Shown: piece after piece, positions 7,933 through 16,808 of the stretch
How positions within the stretch are numbered: the stretch's first letter is position 1
How the letters are laid out: every line of letters begins with the position of its first letter
Source: a virus
Virus record (IMG/VR): IMGVR_UViG_3300009164_002798
Location: 1 to 33,349 of that record
Reading direction: 5' to 3' (one strand)
Length of the DNA: 33,349 nt
Program-made: the position numbers and the translations under genes
The notes under the pieces: generated by a model
Database searches by the model: none
What the model was told of the DNA's origin: nothing
What the model saw: only the letters and a program-made list of their open reading frames with translations

Positions 7933-9091
7933 AACTCTTGTCCCCAGGGAACAATGGCAACTTGGTGCCTGGCGCACGTTTTGGTATCTTACTGTCGGCA
8001 CTACTCACACAACTTGTTCCACCGCAGGGCATAGGCTTGTCGTACAACTTAAAGCCTGTTTCAATATGCCCTAATGGCACTTCGCTACAGCTATAACTAC
8101 GCTTTACGGTGCCATCTGGCTCACGAATAATAATACTGCGATAGCCACTGCTACATTCCCAGCCGTGAAAGTTGTTAAAGTTAAACGCATTAAAACGTTC
8201 TGCTTGGTCCATGAACCAGGGATTGCCATCTTTATCTACAAATTCAATTTGATAATGCGGATCAATATCCACTTGTTTCTTACGCTGAGTATCTGCTTTG
8301 TCAATCATAAATGTTGGCTTTGGGCGTTTGACTAGTCCAGACTTTAATGCCTTTTCTTCTGTGTAAGCACGTTGTGGCATACCATTGTGTAACTTAGCCA
8401 ACATCTCAGGTGTATACCCATCTACTACTCTGCTTGCGGTTGGATCGCTTTGTGGCTTGAGTGTTACGTTAATACCTCGGTTATGAAAGTATAAACTTAG
8501 ATCATATATCTCATTAAACTGCTCCGGAACCATGACCATGTTGATAGTTATCTGTGTGTCGTATTCTTGGCATAAGACTAGTTTGTCAGCAAACTCTTCT
8601 ACCTTCTTATCTGTATCAACGTGTTCACGATGGCAACTTGCTGTGATGCTAGCACGGTGGAAGTTCTTAACTGCTGGAACATATTGTTCTTCAAACCATT
8701 TAAGAGGGCGACTCATATTACTGGTCATGTGTACGCTGGTATAGTTTGTATTGGCAGCATCATCATTTAAATGATTAAGGATATCAATGTAAGCAGGATG
8801 GAATGTAGGCTCGCCGCCACTTAGACTAAAGTGGAAACTATTAAATCCGTTTTCTCTTGATTGACGTTTAATCTCATCTACTGTGTGTAGCATTAGTGGA
8901 GTAGGACGATGATCCTTTGTATCACTGCGAGCATAGGGCCAGCAATAGCTACAACGATAGTTACAGTAGCGTCCTAAGAGCCAAGATACAGTAAACATAT
9001 CGCGGTATAGCATTGTTCTCTGTCCAACTCTAACTAAGTCACTGTAAGGTATCTTAGTAAAGTCGTATTCACTGGTTTTTAAATCACTCAT
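7925..9091 (-). CDS. Radical SAM protein with C-terminal SPASM-like domain (rSAM3)
   Basis: This 388-residue protein has no N-terminal twitch domain. CNYRCSYC at 43-50 carries the catalytic cluster and SGGEPTFHP begins at 91. From about residue 310 (GWECSSG) there is a C-terminal cysteine domain with Cys313, 335, 356 and 361, suited to an auxiliary cluster. Its tail, about 25 residues after Cys361, is Pro/Lys/Gly-rich. The partner in the window is rSAM12, which has the same GWEC entry, spacing and NGGEP motif. SPASM-type enzymes often modify peptides or sugars. The DNA looks richer in G and C than neighbouring genes. It overlaps the 77-residue gene by 8 bases. Confidence 0.88.
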   Translation of the reverse strand: MSDLKTSEYDFTKIPYSDLVRVGQRTMLYRDMFTVSWLLGRYCNYRCSYCWPYARSDTKDHRPTPLMLHTVDEIKRQSRENGFNSFHFSLSGGEPTFHPAYIDILNHLNDDAANTNYTSVHMTSNMSRPLKWFEEQYVPAVKNFHRASITASCHREHVDTDKKVEEFADKLVLCQEYDTQITINMVMVPEQFNEIYDLSLYFHNRGINVTLKPQSDPTASRVVDGYTPEMLAKLHNGMPQRAYTEEKALKSGLVKRPKPTFMIDKADTQRKKQVDIDPHYQIEFVDKDGNPWFMDQAERFNAFNFNNFHGWECSSGYRSIIIREPDGTVKRSYSCSEVPLGHIETGFKLYDKPMPCGGTSCVSSADSKIPKRAPGTKLPLFPGDKSYE

Positions 9092-9317
9092 TTTGTTCGT
9101 ATATAAATTTTATTTCTTTACCTGGTCCGACTTCACTGGGCAAGCCGCCATATTCTTTTACATACCAAGTTATAGCAGCCTTGTACCATCCGGTACTATC
9201 GTGTCTGCTTTCCTTGTTAAACTTGTATATGTTATCGTTAGTAGCTTCCATACTACTGATAATTCTGGCAGCTTCTAATTGTAGCATTCTTAAAGGCATA
9301 TTGTCAATATCAATCAT
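9084..9317 (-). CDS. Small unknown protein, 77 residues, between two radical SAM genes
   Basis: I do not recognise this protein. It is soluble, has no cysteine, and consists of an N-terminal helix-like part (RMLQLEAARIISSMEATNDN), then a TGWYKAAITWYVKEYGG segment at about 42-58, ending in PGKEIKFIYEQNE. It overlaps rSAM4 upstream (ATGA) and rSAM3 downstream (ATGAGTGA), so it is made together with both. A small protein in this place could be an accessory or recognition subunit, or a peptide substrate. The lack of Cys, of a repeated core and of a clear leader boundary makes the substrate idea weak. Confidence 0.65.
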   Translation of the reverse strand: MIDIDNMPLRMLQLEAARIISSMEATNDNIYKFNKESRHDSTGWYKAAITWYVKEYGGLPSEVGPGKEIKFIYEQNE

Positions 9318-10519
9318 AGGTCTAAATTATTCATCAATCTAATTAATTTGTCAGTTTTCTTTACTGCTTGTTTACGCACCAAAAAATCTTCGGCTATTTG
9401 TTTGTAATCAGGATTATATGCTGCCGCTAGTCGTTGCTTCATTGTGTCGATGAATGTTATAAAATTCTCTTTGAAAACATGTTTGGTATTACCTGCTTCT
9501 TTTAGTATAGCCTGTTCTGCCAGTTCTATATATTTAATATATTCTATCGGCAAATGTGAGATATCCATTTCATCTGGCCAACTGACAAAGTTACCGTACC
9601 ATGTGAATTCTTTTTCTGGAGCATATAATTTGAATTGTTCGTAGACCCATGTAATATACAAGTGAAAACTTTTCAAATTAAAAATATTAATAGTGGGGCT
9701 CATTACAATTAATTCAGTTTTGGGATGTTGAATATATCTTTTAAAGTTTTCTCCGAAACGTTGCCAATCTAAACCATGGCGAAGACCTTCAGCATCTTCG
9801 CCAAACGCTTCATTACTAACTCCGATACCCCATGTTAGTTTACTGGTATCCATTCTAGTAATAACTTTGTCCATTAAGAATTTTTTACTATTAGCATTAG
9901 TACATATTTCAAGTCTAATCTTTTTATCAGTTAATTTAGCTACATCTTCAATGTAATCTACCAACTCATAGAAACGTTCACTGGCTGTGGGTTCGCCACC
10001 TAAAAAGATAAAAATCAATTGAGTAGCAGTGACATCTTCTCGTAATATATAATTTTTAATCCAAGACTTGAAAATAATATAATCATCTTCTTTTGTAGAA
10101 TCCCTAACAGGCAATCCTTCCTCTTGAGCAATTTTACTACTGCTATTTGGACTACAATATAGGCAAGCCAAATCACATGTACTATCTGTTTTAATTTCTA
10201 TATAATGAACAAACTTATCATCGTCATTGACTTTGATTTGATTGTCTTTGAGAAAAATATTATCCCATCTATTGGCCCAATCTCTGTATGCCGAGTTTCC
10301 TTTAGTATAGTCATCCCAACATGCATTACAATCACTGTGCGCGATGTTCTCCAAGCTTTGCTGCCTGCGCTCTTTAATTACATCACTTAGACTAATAAAT
10401 TGTTCTGTTAATTTTTCTGGAAAACTATGTCCTTTTGCTTTACAGCAATGGCGTAGAGTTCTTGATTCGAAATCAATGTTTATATCAGTCCAGCTTTTGG
10501 AGCAGTAAGTTGTATTCAT
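9314..10519 (-). CDS. Radical SAM protein with N-terminal twitch domain (rSAM4)
   Basis: In this 401-residue protein the N-terminal domain has Cys6, Cys25-Cys26, and CNAC at 64-67 followed by W. The core has CDLACLYC at 115-122 (Asp instead of the common Asn after the first Cys) and LGGEP at 173-177. Its best match in the window is rSAM13, which shares the CC-K and C-x-x-C-W spacing, a G-L-x-W-x-x-F-x-x-N-F-K stretch and a TIN segment about 15 residues after it. It starts three bases after the nitroreductase-like gene and overlaps the small gene downstream by ATGA. The reaction is unknown. Confidence 0.88.
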   Translation of the reverse strand: MNTTYCSKSWTDINIDFESRTLRHCCKAKGHSFPEKLTEQFISLSDVIKERRQQSLENIAHSDCNACWDDYTKGNSAYRDWANRWDNIFLKDNQIKVNDDDKFVHYIEIKTDSTCDLACLYCSPNSSSKIAQEEGLPVRDSTKEDDYIIFKSWIKNYILREDVTATQLIFIFLGGEPTASERFYELVDYIEDVAKLTDKKIRLEICTNANSKKFLMDKVITRMDTSKLTWGIGVSNEAFGEDAEGLRHGLDWQRFGENFKRYIQHPKTELIVMSPTINIFNLKSFHLYITWVYEQFKLYAPEKEFTWYGNFVSWPDEMDISHLPIEYIKYIELAEQAILKEAGNTKHVFKENFITFIDTMKQRLAAAYNPDYKQIAEDFLVRKQAVKKTDKLIRLMNNLDL

Positions 10520-10522
10520 ATG

Positions 10523-11266
10523 TTATATGTTAACTATCATTGTTTCTTGTTTTTTATTAATAAAGAAACTTTCTTCTCTACCACTGCGTTTATAATGAGT
10601 CTCACCGTCTAAATATTCTTCTTCTATAGACGAATCTATACCAGCATATATATCTAGAATCTTTTGTTCCTTGGGTCCGATACAAACAGCAACGATTGCT
10701 TCAATTGGCTGTGATTTAAAATCGCTGCCAAACTCTTTGGCCAATAAGCTAGTAAATCTATCATTAAATAAAACATCTTCCATACCACAGGCAACAAATG
10801 CTGTTCCGTATCCCAAATCTTCCGCTGTTAGTTGTGCGTATGTTGCGCTAATCATTGCGTCACGAACTGAGCCTTTGACCATGACATAACGATCAGCTTC
10901 ACTTTTGACTTCACTATAAACTCTGTCGTATACTTCTGTGCCATTGTTTTCTTTAATATCAACCATTTGATGCTCGGGGGCTGGATTAGTTACGTAAAGT
11001 AAAACTAAAGGTGCTTTGGTTTGTAACAGATAAACTTGTTGTCCTTTATCACCTTCACATGAAGTAATGTGATCACACAATTCTAATTTTAGTTGTTTAC
11101 CCAAATCTGATTCCGTTAATGCAAAAACTTTGTAACCATAAATTTTGTTTTTACTAGGAGCACGTCTGGCGCTATCCAAAATTGTTTGTATATCATTTTC
11201 ATCTATACTATTTTTCATTAAACGAGTAGTATGTCTCGCCTTGATTAATTTATTAACTGTTGACAT
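10523..11266 (-). CDS. Nitroreductase-like flavoprotein
   Basis: This 247-residue protein looks like a nitroreductase-family FMN protein. ARHTTRLM at 9-16 is the N-terminal phosphate-binding segment, ILDSARRAPS at about 29-38 is a typical family stretch, and AEDLGYGTAFVACG near 148-161 matches the helix-strand seen in most members. The family uses NAD(P)H to reduce diverse substrates, but some members are dehydrogenases or dehalogenases. It is the first gene of operon A, with an AAGGA ribosome site and a divergent promoter region upstream. Being in one operon with four radical SAM enzymes, it could supply a redox step of the same pathway or electrons to them; both are guesses. Confidence 0.75.
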   Translation of the reverse strand: MSTVNKLIKARHTTRLMKNSIDENDIQTILDSARRAPSKNKIYGYKVFALTESDLGKQLKLELCDHITSCEGDKGQQVYLLQTKAPLVLLYVTNPAPEHQMVDIKENNGTEVYDRVYSEVKSEADRYVMVKGSVRDAMISATYAQLTAEDLGYGTAFVACGMEDVLFNDRFTSLLAKEFGSDFKSQPIEAIVAVCIGPKEQKILDIYAGIDSSIEEEYLDGETHYKRSGREESFFINKKQETMIVNI

Positions 11267-11327
11267 TGTGGATCCTTAAATATTAAATGCTCTGATAAAT
11301 ATTTAGTAAATATAACCTGGATAAATT
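11267..11327. promoter_or_regulatory. Divergent promoter region between operon A and the + strand island
   Basis: This 61-base spacer must hold start signals in both directions. On the + strand, TTGACA at 11260-11265 (inside the first codons of the opposite gene) and TTAAAT at 11283-11288 have 17-base spacing, a plausible sigma70 promoter with a 4/6 -10 box. GATAAATA at 11294-11301 is one base off the T4-type late motif. On the - strand an AAGGA ribosome site precedes the ATG at 11266, but I see no clear -35/-10 pair. Confidence 0.45.
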
Positions 11328-12065
11328 ATGACCGAGCACCTAAATGACTATGGTATCAGTAATGAACCTATAGATAGCTTTTCAAAAAGAAATAGCTACC
11401 CTGCATCTTGCAAATACCCTCAGAATTTAGAAATACCTAGAGATGTCAATATGAATTCTACCATTCCATTTTTACCAATCGACGACTGGAAAGACACTGA
11501 AGATTGGACAGAAATGCATAGAGAAGCGAAGGCATTAGAAAAGCATTTTGTTCCTCACAGACATCATGAAAGTCACAGCGGATGGAGCAGTTTGTGTATA
11601 CACGGTATCACTAGTGTTCACACTGAAAGCCCGCATACATATGGATACACCGACGACAATTGCCCCTGGAGATGGACCGATGTCGCTGATGTATGTCCGA
11701 CTATTACTAAATTTTTTAAAGATAAATTTGACTATAACAAGTATTTTAGAGTTAGAATTATGAAACTTGCACCCGGGGGATATATAATTCCACATCGCGA
11801 TACGTTGGATATTAATCAAAGCCATATTGGTCCTGTTAATCTAGCATTAAATCACCCCGAAAATTGCAAGTTTTACATGGATGATATTGGTATGTTGCCA
11901 TGGACAGCCGGGCGAGCTATCAAATTAAACTTATACAATGTTCATGCTGTAGTTAATCACAGTAATGAGGATAGGTATCATATCATTGTTCACGGTCATA
12001 TGGGCCCCAGTTGGAATGACCGTATATATCAAAATTATTTAAATTGGAAAACTGTATATGCGTAA
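11328..12065 (+). CDS. Aspartyl/asparaginyl beta-hydroxylase-like Fe(II)/2OG dioxygenase
   Basis: This 245-residue protein shows a double-stranded beta-helix iron site: His156 and Asp158 in IIPHRD (HxD), then His206 in NVHAVVNHS, followed by Arg216 in the EDRYHIIVHG strand, which should bind 2-oxoglutarate. This HxD...H...R layout and the H-A-V-x-N-x-S-x-x-x-R-x-H pattern fit the aspartyl/asparaginyl beta-hydroxylase family. Substrates in phages are unknown; peptide side chains or a small molecule are possible. It opens the only + strand operon inside the rSAM region and overlaps the next gene by 8 bases (ATGCGTAA). Confidence 0.82.
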   Translation: MTEHLNDYGISNEPIDSFSKRNSYPASCKYPQNLEIPRDVNMNSTIPFLPIDDWKDTEDWTEMHREAKALEKHFVPHRHHESHSGWSSLCIHGITSVHTESPHTYGYTDDNCPWRWTDVADVCPTITKFFKDKFDYNKYFRVRIMKLAPGGYIIPHRDTLDINQSHIGPVNLALNHPENCKFYMDDIGMLPWTAGRAIKLNLYNVHAVVNHSNEDRYHIIVHGHMGPSWNDRIYQNYLNWKTVYA

Positions 12066-13524
12066 GACTTATGTAAATGCTCTTGTATTTGACAAGAGCG
12101 GGATCGGCGTTGATGAAGTTGTAAGGGATAGCCTACGAACATTTTATAAAAGAAATTTGTATATTGATAAAATCGAAGGAAATCCTTTAGACAGTATTAT
12201 AGAAGACACTGAAGATAAATGTTTAGAAAGAGCATCAGAATCAAATTTTGATTATCTAATTTTAACATGGGAAGGTAATATAATTGATATACATGCCTAT
12301 CATGATGAGTGTATCAACTATATAGATACGTCGGGCGGTGACTGGTTAGTTGCTGGCCATATTATGGATCAATATCAAAATAGACTATTGCATAATGATC
12401 CAAAGGCCGCAGAATGGGCTGACAGCTTTTGGTTGTTTCCTATTACTGCTATTGTAAATGTCAAAATGTGGGAGAAATTAGGAAAACCAAAATGGGGAGA
12501 GGCCATGGGAATTCAAACTGTTACTAAAGGAATTCCAGACGAAAGCTGCGTTCATGATAATTATACTCCTCTGTCATTGACTTTTAGCGATCATACAGTT
12601 TCCGCCAACACTAAAAAAGGCTGGAATATTATCAATACATCATTGTCCAATGGCATAAAAGTAATTAACTTAAACAACGGCATACGAACCAGTCAAACTT
12701 ATTTGTATCCTGAAAACGATGTAGATAGATACAACAAATATTGGCAATCATTGTACATGATGCCAAAGCTAACAGATCAATATAAAAAAGTTTTAGAAAA
12801 GATCTTACCCAGCAAATATCCTAGACGAATCAATGACATAACATGGCAATGTTTCATTCGCAATACAGAAAATTATTTTCCCGAAGAAATAAATTATCCT
12901 GTTAACATTAATTGGGAAGAAATAGATACTATTGCATTGCCTTCCAGCGGATTTAAAGACTTTATCGTCAGCATGAGTAAAAATTCTGCTCGTAAAACAG
13001 TAGATGTAGTACATTTTGATATCATTAAACAATGTACAGAAATTCGTAGAAAAATAATAGAACGTTGGGATGGATCTAGAGAAACATTTTCTGACACATT
13101 ATTAGGTATCGGCAAGGAATATAGAAACGACCCGTTACATGCTTTCCACATGAATTCAATGAAGGATATTATTGAAGCATATGAACACTTATTACCGTTT
13201 TTTAACAGTGAAGAAGATTTAAAAGAGTGCTGGCAAAAATTTAAATCATTTAAACATAGCTATATAGAAGCAGACTTATTAGACGATCCATGGCCAGCTA
13301 TTAAATTAATCAACAATAAAAGACTTTATATTTGTTTAAGTGATATTGCAGGTTGGAGAAATAATATCATTGGTTATGGATATAAAAACTTACGCAATGA
13401 GATTTCAGGCTGTATAGAGAAGTTACAGAATAAAGGTATCACTGGATATATAGATTATAAAGATCCAGGAACAGACTTACAAATGTGGCAAACATTCGAA
13501 GATGCTATCACGCATTTAAAATAA
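12058..13524 (+). CDS. Two-part unknown protein, 488 residues
   Basis: I do not recognise this protein by name. The N-terminal part (1 to about 240) has FDYLILTWEGNIID at 64-77, GGDWLVAGHIMD at 93-104 and a later AIVNVKMWEKLG, a layout that recalls GT-A-type nucleotide-sugar enzymes without a clear DxD. The C-terminal part (about 290-470) has a Rossmann-like strand-helix (VVHFDIIKQ at 317-325), a WDG at 337-339, and an L-K-x-x-W-x-x-F-x-S segment at 388-397. That C-terminal part matches the N-terminal domain of the next protein. One base separates its stop from the next ATG. A glycosyltransferase or methyltransferase role is possible but unproven. Confidence 0.65.
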   Translation: MRKTYVNALVFDKSGIGVDEVVRDSLRTFYKRNLYIDKIEGNPLDSIIEDTEDKCLERASESNFDYLILTWEGNIIDIHAYHDECINYIDTSGGDWLVAGHIMDQYQNRLLHNDPKAAEWADSFWLFPITAIVNVKMWEKLGKPKWGEAMGIQTVTKGIPDESCVHDNYTPLSLTFSDHTVSANTKKGWNIINTSLSNGIKVINLNNGIRTSQTYLYPENDVDRYNKYWQSLYMMPKLTDQYKKVLEKILPSKYPRRINDITWQCFIRNTENYFPEEINYPVNINWEEIDTIALPSSGFKDFIVSMSKNSARKTVDVVHFDIIKQCTEIRRKIIERWDGSRETFSDTLLGIGKEYRNDPLHAFHMNSMKDIIEAYEHLLPFFNSEEDLKECWQKFKSFKHSYIEADLLDDPWPAIKLINNKRLYICLSDIAGWRNNIIGYGYKNLRNEISGCIEKLQNKGITGYIDYKDPGTDLQMWQTFEDAITHLK

Positions 13525-13525
13525 A

Positions 13526-15589
13526 ATGACTAATAAAAAATATAAAATTATTTCCAAAAATATTGTAGCAAAAGGAAAAGGCATTCTTAACAATACTTGT
13601 ATAAGGTACATAGGCCATGCCAGTAGTCTTTTTAGTTTATTTTATAGAGCATATGCAGATCGTCATTTAACATCACTGACTGACGATTTCTATGACAATT
13701 ATAATTTTATTATATATGATAATAATCAAGCCAATATAGAAATGTTTCAAGCCATTCTGAAGTGGGATGGTGTTTTTGATCATGATAACAAATATGATTC
13801 TACAGCATTTCATGCTCACTTAGATATTTTTAAATCTCAGATTGGCATTAGTATAGAAAAGTTTAATTGGCACGAAACGGTTGGATTGAACACAAGACAT
13901 AATTTTTTAGATTTTAAAAAAGCATGGGATCACTTTAGATCTCGTCAGTTTAAATTCGTCAATATTGATATTATTAAAGAAACCAATAGGTTTATAGAAA
14001 TAATAGATAGCCTAAGGCCTATAGGTAAGTCTACGCAATTTTTAAAATTAGATATATCTTATCATGATACACCTGAATACAAAGAAGCGATAGATAATAT
14101 TTTACATAGAGTGTGGCTTAAAAACATTAAAGAATATCTTACTGTGGTAGAGCTATCAGACAAAGATAATAACCCAATCGAAGACTACGCCGGTAAATTA
14201 TATTCTGAACGAAATCCTTCTTTCTGTATTCTGCCATGGATGCATATCCAATATAAACCAACAGGGCAAAGTAAACTTTGCTGTAGATATGATATCGGAA
14301 ATGAAACATACAAAGCTAAACAAGAACCAAATAGCACTGATAAGCTATTACAACTAAGCCATGTTAGAGAAGAGTCAATGATACAGACAACTACCATGGA
14401 AGAAAGCTTCTTTGGAGACTATTGGAGTGCCGCAAGAGAATATACTGAAAATAATACTCCTTTAGTAGGATGTCATAAATGCTATAAAGAAGAACGAGGG
14501 AATAAAGGTGAAGTATCTCAAAGTATGAGACTAGGATCTGCTATCTTATATAACGGTGGACTATTGCACAAGCGATCAGAGTCTGAAAGACCTAAGTTAG
14601 AATTCTTAGAAGTGGGTTTCGGTAACTATTGCAATCTGGCTTGTCTAACATGTAATAGCTCGTTGAGCACGACATGGCATACTGATGAATTAGAATTAAA
14701 TCAAGTTGTAAATAAAAATATTAAACGTCAAGTGTTTAAAAAATTGGATAACTTAAAATTCGTTCCTAACGAAGAAACATTACGTACTCTGCGTGTTATT
14801 AAATTCACCGGCGGCGAGCCTATGATTAATCCGGAGTTTATTAAGTTCATTGACTTAATCTGTGAACAAGGTAAGCCTGAACAAATTAGTCTAGAAATAT
14901 ATACAAATTGTAGCTATATTCCTAGCCCCAAGCTACTGGAAAATTTAGCTAGATTTGAAGCAGTTCAATTAAATCTCAGTATAGATGCGTACGGTCATGT
15001 CAATGATTATGTTCGCTATGGTAGCACATGGGAAGGTGATGCAAAACAAACAGTTAGCAATGCTATCGACCATTGGCTAGCATATGGTAAACAATATGAA
15101 AATATTAGCATCATAATGTCAACTACACTAAGTGTACTAAGCGTATTAGAAATACCCAAGTTAATGACATGGTGGATGGACAAATATAAAGATTCTGGCA
15201 ATAAGATTACTGTCTTTAGATCTGGACTTCTTGCCACAGAATATGATGGTTTCTTTAAATTACAACCAGCACATGATCCTAGTTATATTAATTTGAATAT
15301 ACTTCCCGCAGAATATTATAACAAAGTCCTGGACTGGGTAGAAGAGTATCGCAACAATTTTACTTTAAATTATCCTGATCTAGAAGGTATACCAGAATGT
15401 ATTAGTGCTAGTTTGCTCAAATTGACACAAATTATCAATAAAGCAAAAGGTAATGCTGAAGAAGCAACCAATTTATTAAATTATTTGTCTAACATAGACA
15501 GTATTAGAAAAAATTCATGCGAAGCTAGTATACCTGAAATAGTATCTAAAGTTAAAGAATACTTGCAAGCTCAGGGTACACCAACTTAA
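13526..15589 (+). CDS. Fusion: Rossmann-like unknown domain plus twitch radical SAM enzyme (rSAM5)
   Basis: At 687 residues this is by far the largest rSAM protein here. Residues 1 to about 225 form an extra domain homologous to the C-terminal part of the preceding protein: WDG at 80-82, and F-K-K-A-W-x-x-F-x-S at 130-139 aligns without gaps. From about 230 a complete twitch radical SAM protein follows: Cys234 (FCILPW), Cys252-253, CHKC at 316-319, CNLACLTC at 369-376 and GGEP at 429-432. The rSAM half is closest to rSAM2. The fusion suggests that the extra domain and the rSAM core act on the same substrate. The 3' end overlaps the opposite gene by 38 bases. The function is unknown. Confidence 0.88.
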   Translation: MTNKKYKIISKNIVAKGKGILNNTCIRYIGHASSLFSLFYRAYADRHLTSLTDDFYDNYNFIIYDNNQANIEMFQAILKWDGVFDHDNKYDSTAFHAHLDIFKSQIGISIEKFNWHETVGLNTRHNFLDFKKAWDHFRSRQFKFVNIDIIKETNRFIEIIDSLRPIGKSTQFLKLDISYHDTPEYKEAIDNILHRVWLKNIKEYLTVVELSDKDNNPIEDYAGKLYSERNPSFCILPWMHIQYKPTGQSKLCCRYDIGNETYKAKQEPNSTDKLLQLSHVREESMIQTTTMEESFFGDYWSAAREYTENNTPLVGCHKCYKEERGNKGEVSQSMRLGSAILYNGGLLHKRSESERPKLEFLEVGFGNYCNLACLTCNSSLSTTWHTDELELNQVVNKNIKRQVFKKLDNLKFVPNEETLRTLRVIKFTGGEPMINPEFIKFIDLICEQGKPEQISLEIYTNCSYIPSPKLLENLARFEAVQLNLSIDAYGHVNDYVRYGSTWEGDAKQTVSNAIDHWLAYGKQYENISIIMSTTLSVLSVLEIPKLMTWWMDKYKDSGNKITVFRSGLLATEYDGFFKLQPAHDPSYINLNILPAEYYNKVLDWVEEYRNNFTLNYPDLEGIPECISASLLKLTQIINKAKGNAEEATNLLNYLSNIDSIRKNSCEASIPEIVSKVKEYLQAQGTPT

Positions 15590-16808
15590 AATCTGTGTTA
15601 TTATGCTTGTCCATGAAGTTTATATAATTTGCAGTTTCAATTAATTCTGTCGAGTAATCTTCTGCATTCATATAATTAATCGCATAATCACCGTAGCGAA
15701 TAATCCGCTTCTTTTGTTGGTTAACTAGTCTAGTACTAGACCATTGTGTGTGCGTCCATAGCGTGGGTTCATCTAACGTTAATTTAAACGCTGTCCACTC
15801 AGCAGTAATTTTATCTTTAATGTCTTTTGGTAACACTTTGGGATTGATTGCTTTTGGAAACTGTACTATGCTAGTATGGAACAATCCGCCTGCGTTGTTA
15901 ACAAACTTAACAATATCAACAAGTCTGCTTATATTGTAAATGCTAATAGTTGTAGTCAGACTCATTTCGATATTTTTAAGTTCGTGTAATTTTTGAACAT
16001 TGTCTACTATCTTATTAATATCACCATAGGTTCTAAAGTAACTGAATGTAGTATCATCACCATCGATACTTACACGTAGAATAATCTTTTTAAACTTAGG
16101 CCAATGATCCAATACGTTATAGTAACCCAATCCCAGTGCCACTAGATTACTGTTATAACTTAGTGTTATGTTATGTGCGTGATCAGCCATTGCATCAATC
16201 ATTTCCCAATGACGCTTTTGTTGTAGAGGTTCGCCGCCAGCAATCAATACTTCACGTAGATGCGGGATGGCATTTTTAAACTCTTCAAAGCTACGTTCAG
16301 GCAAACTGATATGTTTCTTTTCTAATCTTCCAGCACCATGCTTGATAAAAAATGTTTTTACTTCAGGATCTTTAAATGCCAATACTTCCCATTGACTACT
16401 GTAAGTAGGACTACAATGTCTACAGCGTAGATTACAAGTATTATCAAAACGTATTTCAATGCTCTGAGGCTCGTAGGGCATTGAATAGTCTTCTGCTACC
16501 TTACTTACTACTTTGTCAAAATCAATATTATAGCTATCTTTATATGTTTCATTACATGTTTGTCTAGTACTAGCAACTCCGCTGTCTTCAAAGTCCCAGC
16601 AACTACGGCATCCAGTAGGACGCTCGTCATTTAATACAGCTCTACGAAGTTCTCGAGTTTCGTTACTGTTCCAAATTTCACTTAATGTTTGACTACGATA
16701 GTCTCCGATACGATCTGGATAACGCCAGCAAGCACCGACTTTGCCCTCGTGCTTGATGTTTTGATGTATAAAAGGCATTATACAGAATGTTTTGCTGTCT
16801 TTGTTCAT
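15552..16808 (-). CDS. Radical SAM protein with N-terminal twitch domain (rSAM6)
   Basis: In this 418-residue protein the N-terminal domain has Cys9 (FCIMPF), Cys27 within ACWRY, and CRSCW at 67-71. Most relatives in this window have a Cys pair at the second position, but this one has a single Cys. The core has CNLRCRHC at 125-132 and AGGEP at 190-194. It is the last gene of operon B and is most like rSAM7, whose stop overlaps its ATG by 4 bases. Its 3' end runs 38 bases into the 3' end of the + strand fusion gene with no room for a terminator. Reaction unknown. Confidence 0.88.
   Translation of the reverse strand: MNKDSKTFCIMPFIHQNIKHEGKVGACWRYPDRIGDYRSQTLSEIWNSNETRELRRAVLNDERPTGCRSCWDFEDSGVASTRQTCNETYKDSYNIDFDKVVSKVAEDYSMPYEPQSIEIRFDNTCNLRCRHCSPTYSSQWEVLAFKDPEVKTFFIKHGAGRLEKKHISLPERSFEEFKNAIPHLREVLIAGGEPLQQKRHWEMIDAMADHAHNITLSYNSNLVALGLGYYNVLDHWPKFKKIILRVSIDGDDTTFSYFRTYGDINKIVDNVQKLHELKNIEMSLTTTISIYNISRLVDIVKFVNNAGGLFHTSIVQFPKAINPKVLPKDIKDKITAEWTAFKLTLDEPTLWTHTQWSSTRLVNQQKKRIIRYGDYAINYMNAEDYSTELIETANYINFMDKHNNTDFKLVYPELASIL

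Noticed and set aside
7933-8001. N-terminal extension of rSAM2 by 23 residues
   Set aside because: The extra residues lie within rSAM3, match none of the paralogs, and the ATG at 7932 gives the standard start and the recurrent 8-base overlap.
9084-9317. Toxin or antitoxin identity for the 77-residue gene
   Set aside because: No partner gene and no motif of a known toxin or antitoxin; the setting inside an rSAM operon explains it better.
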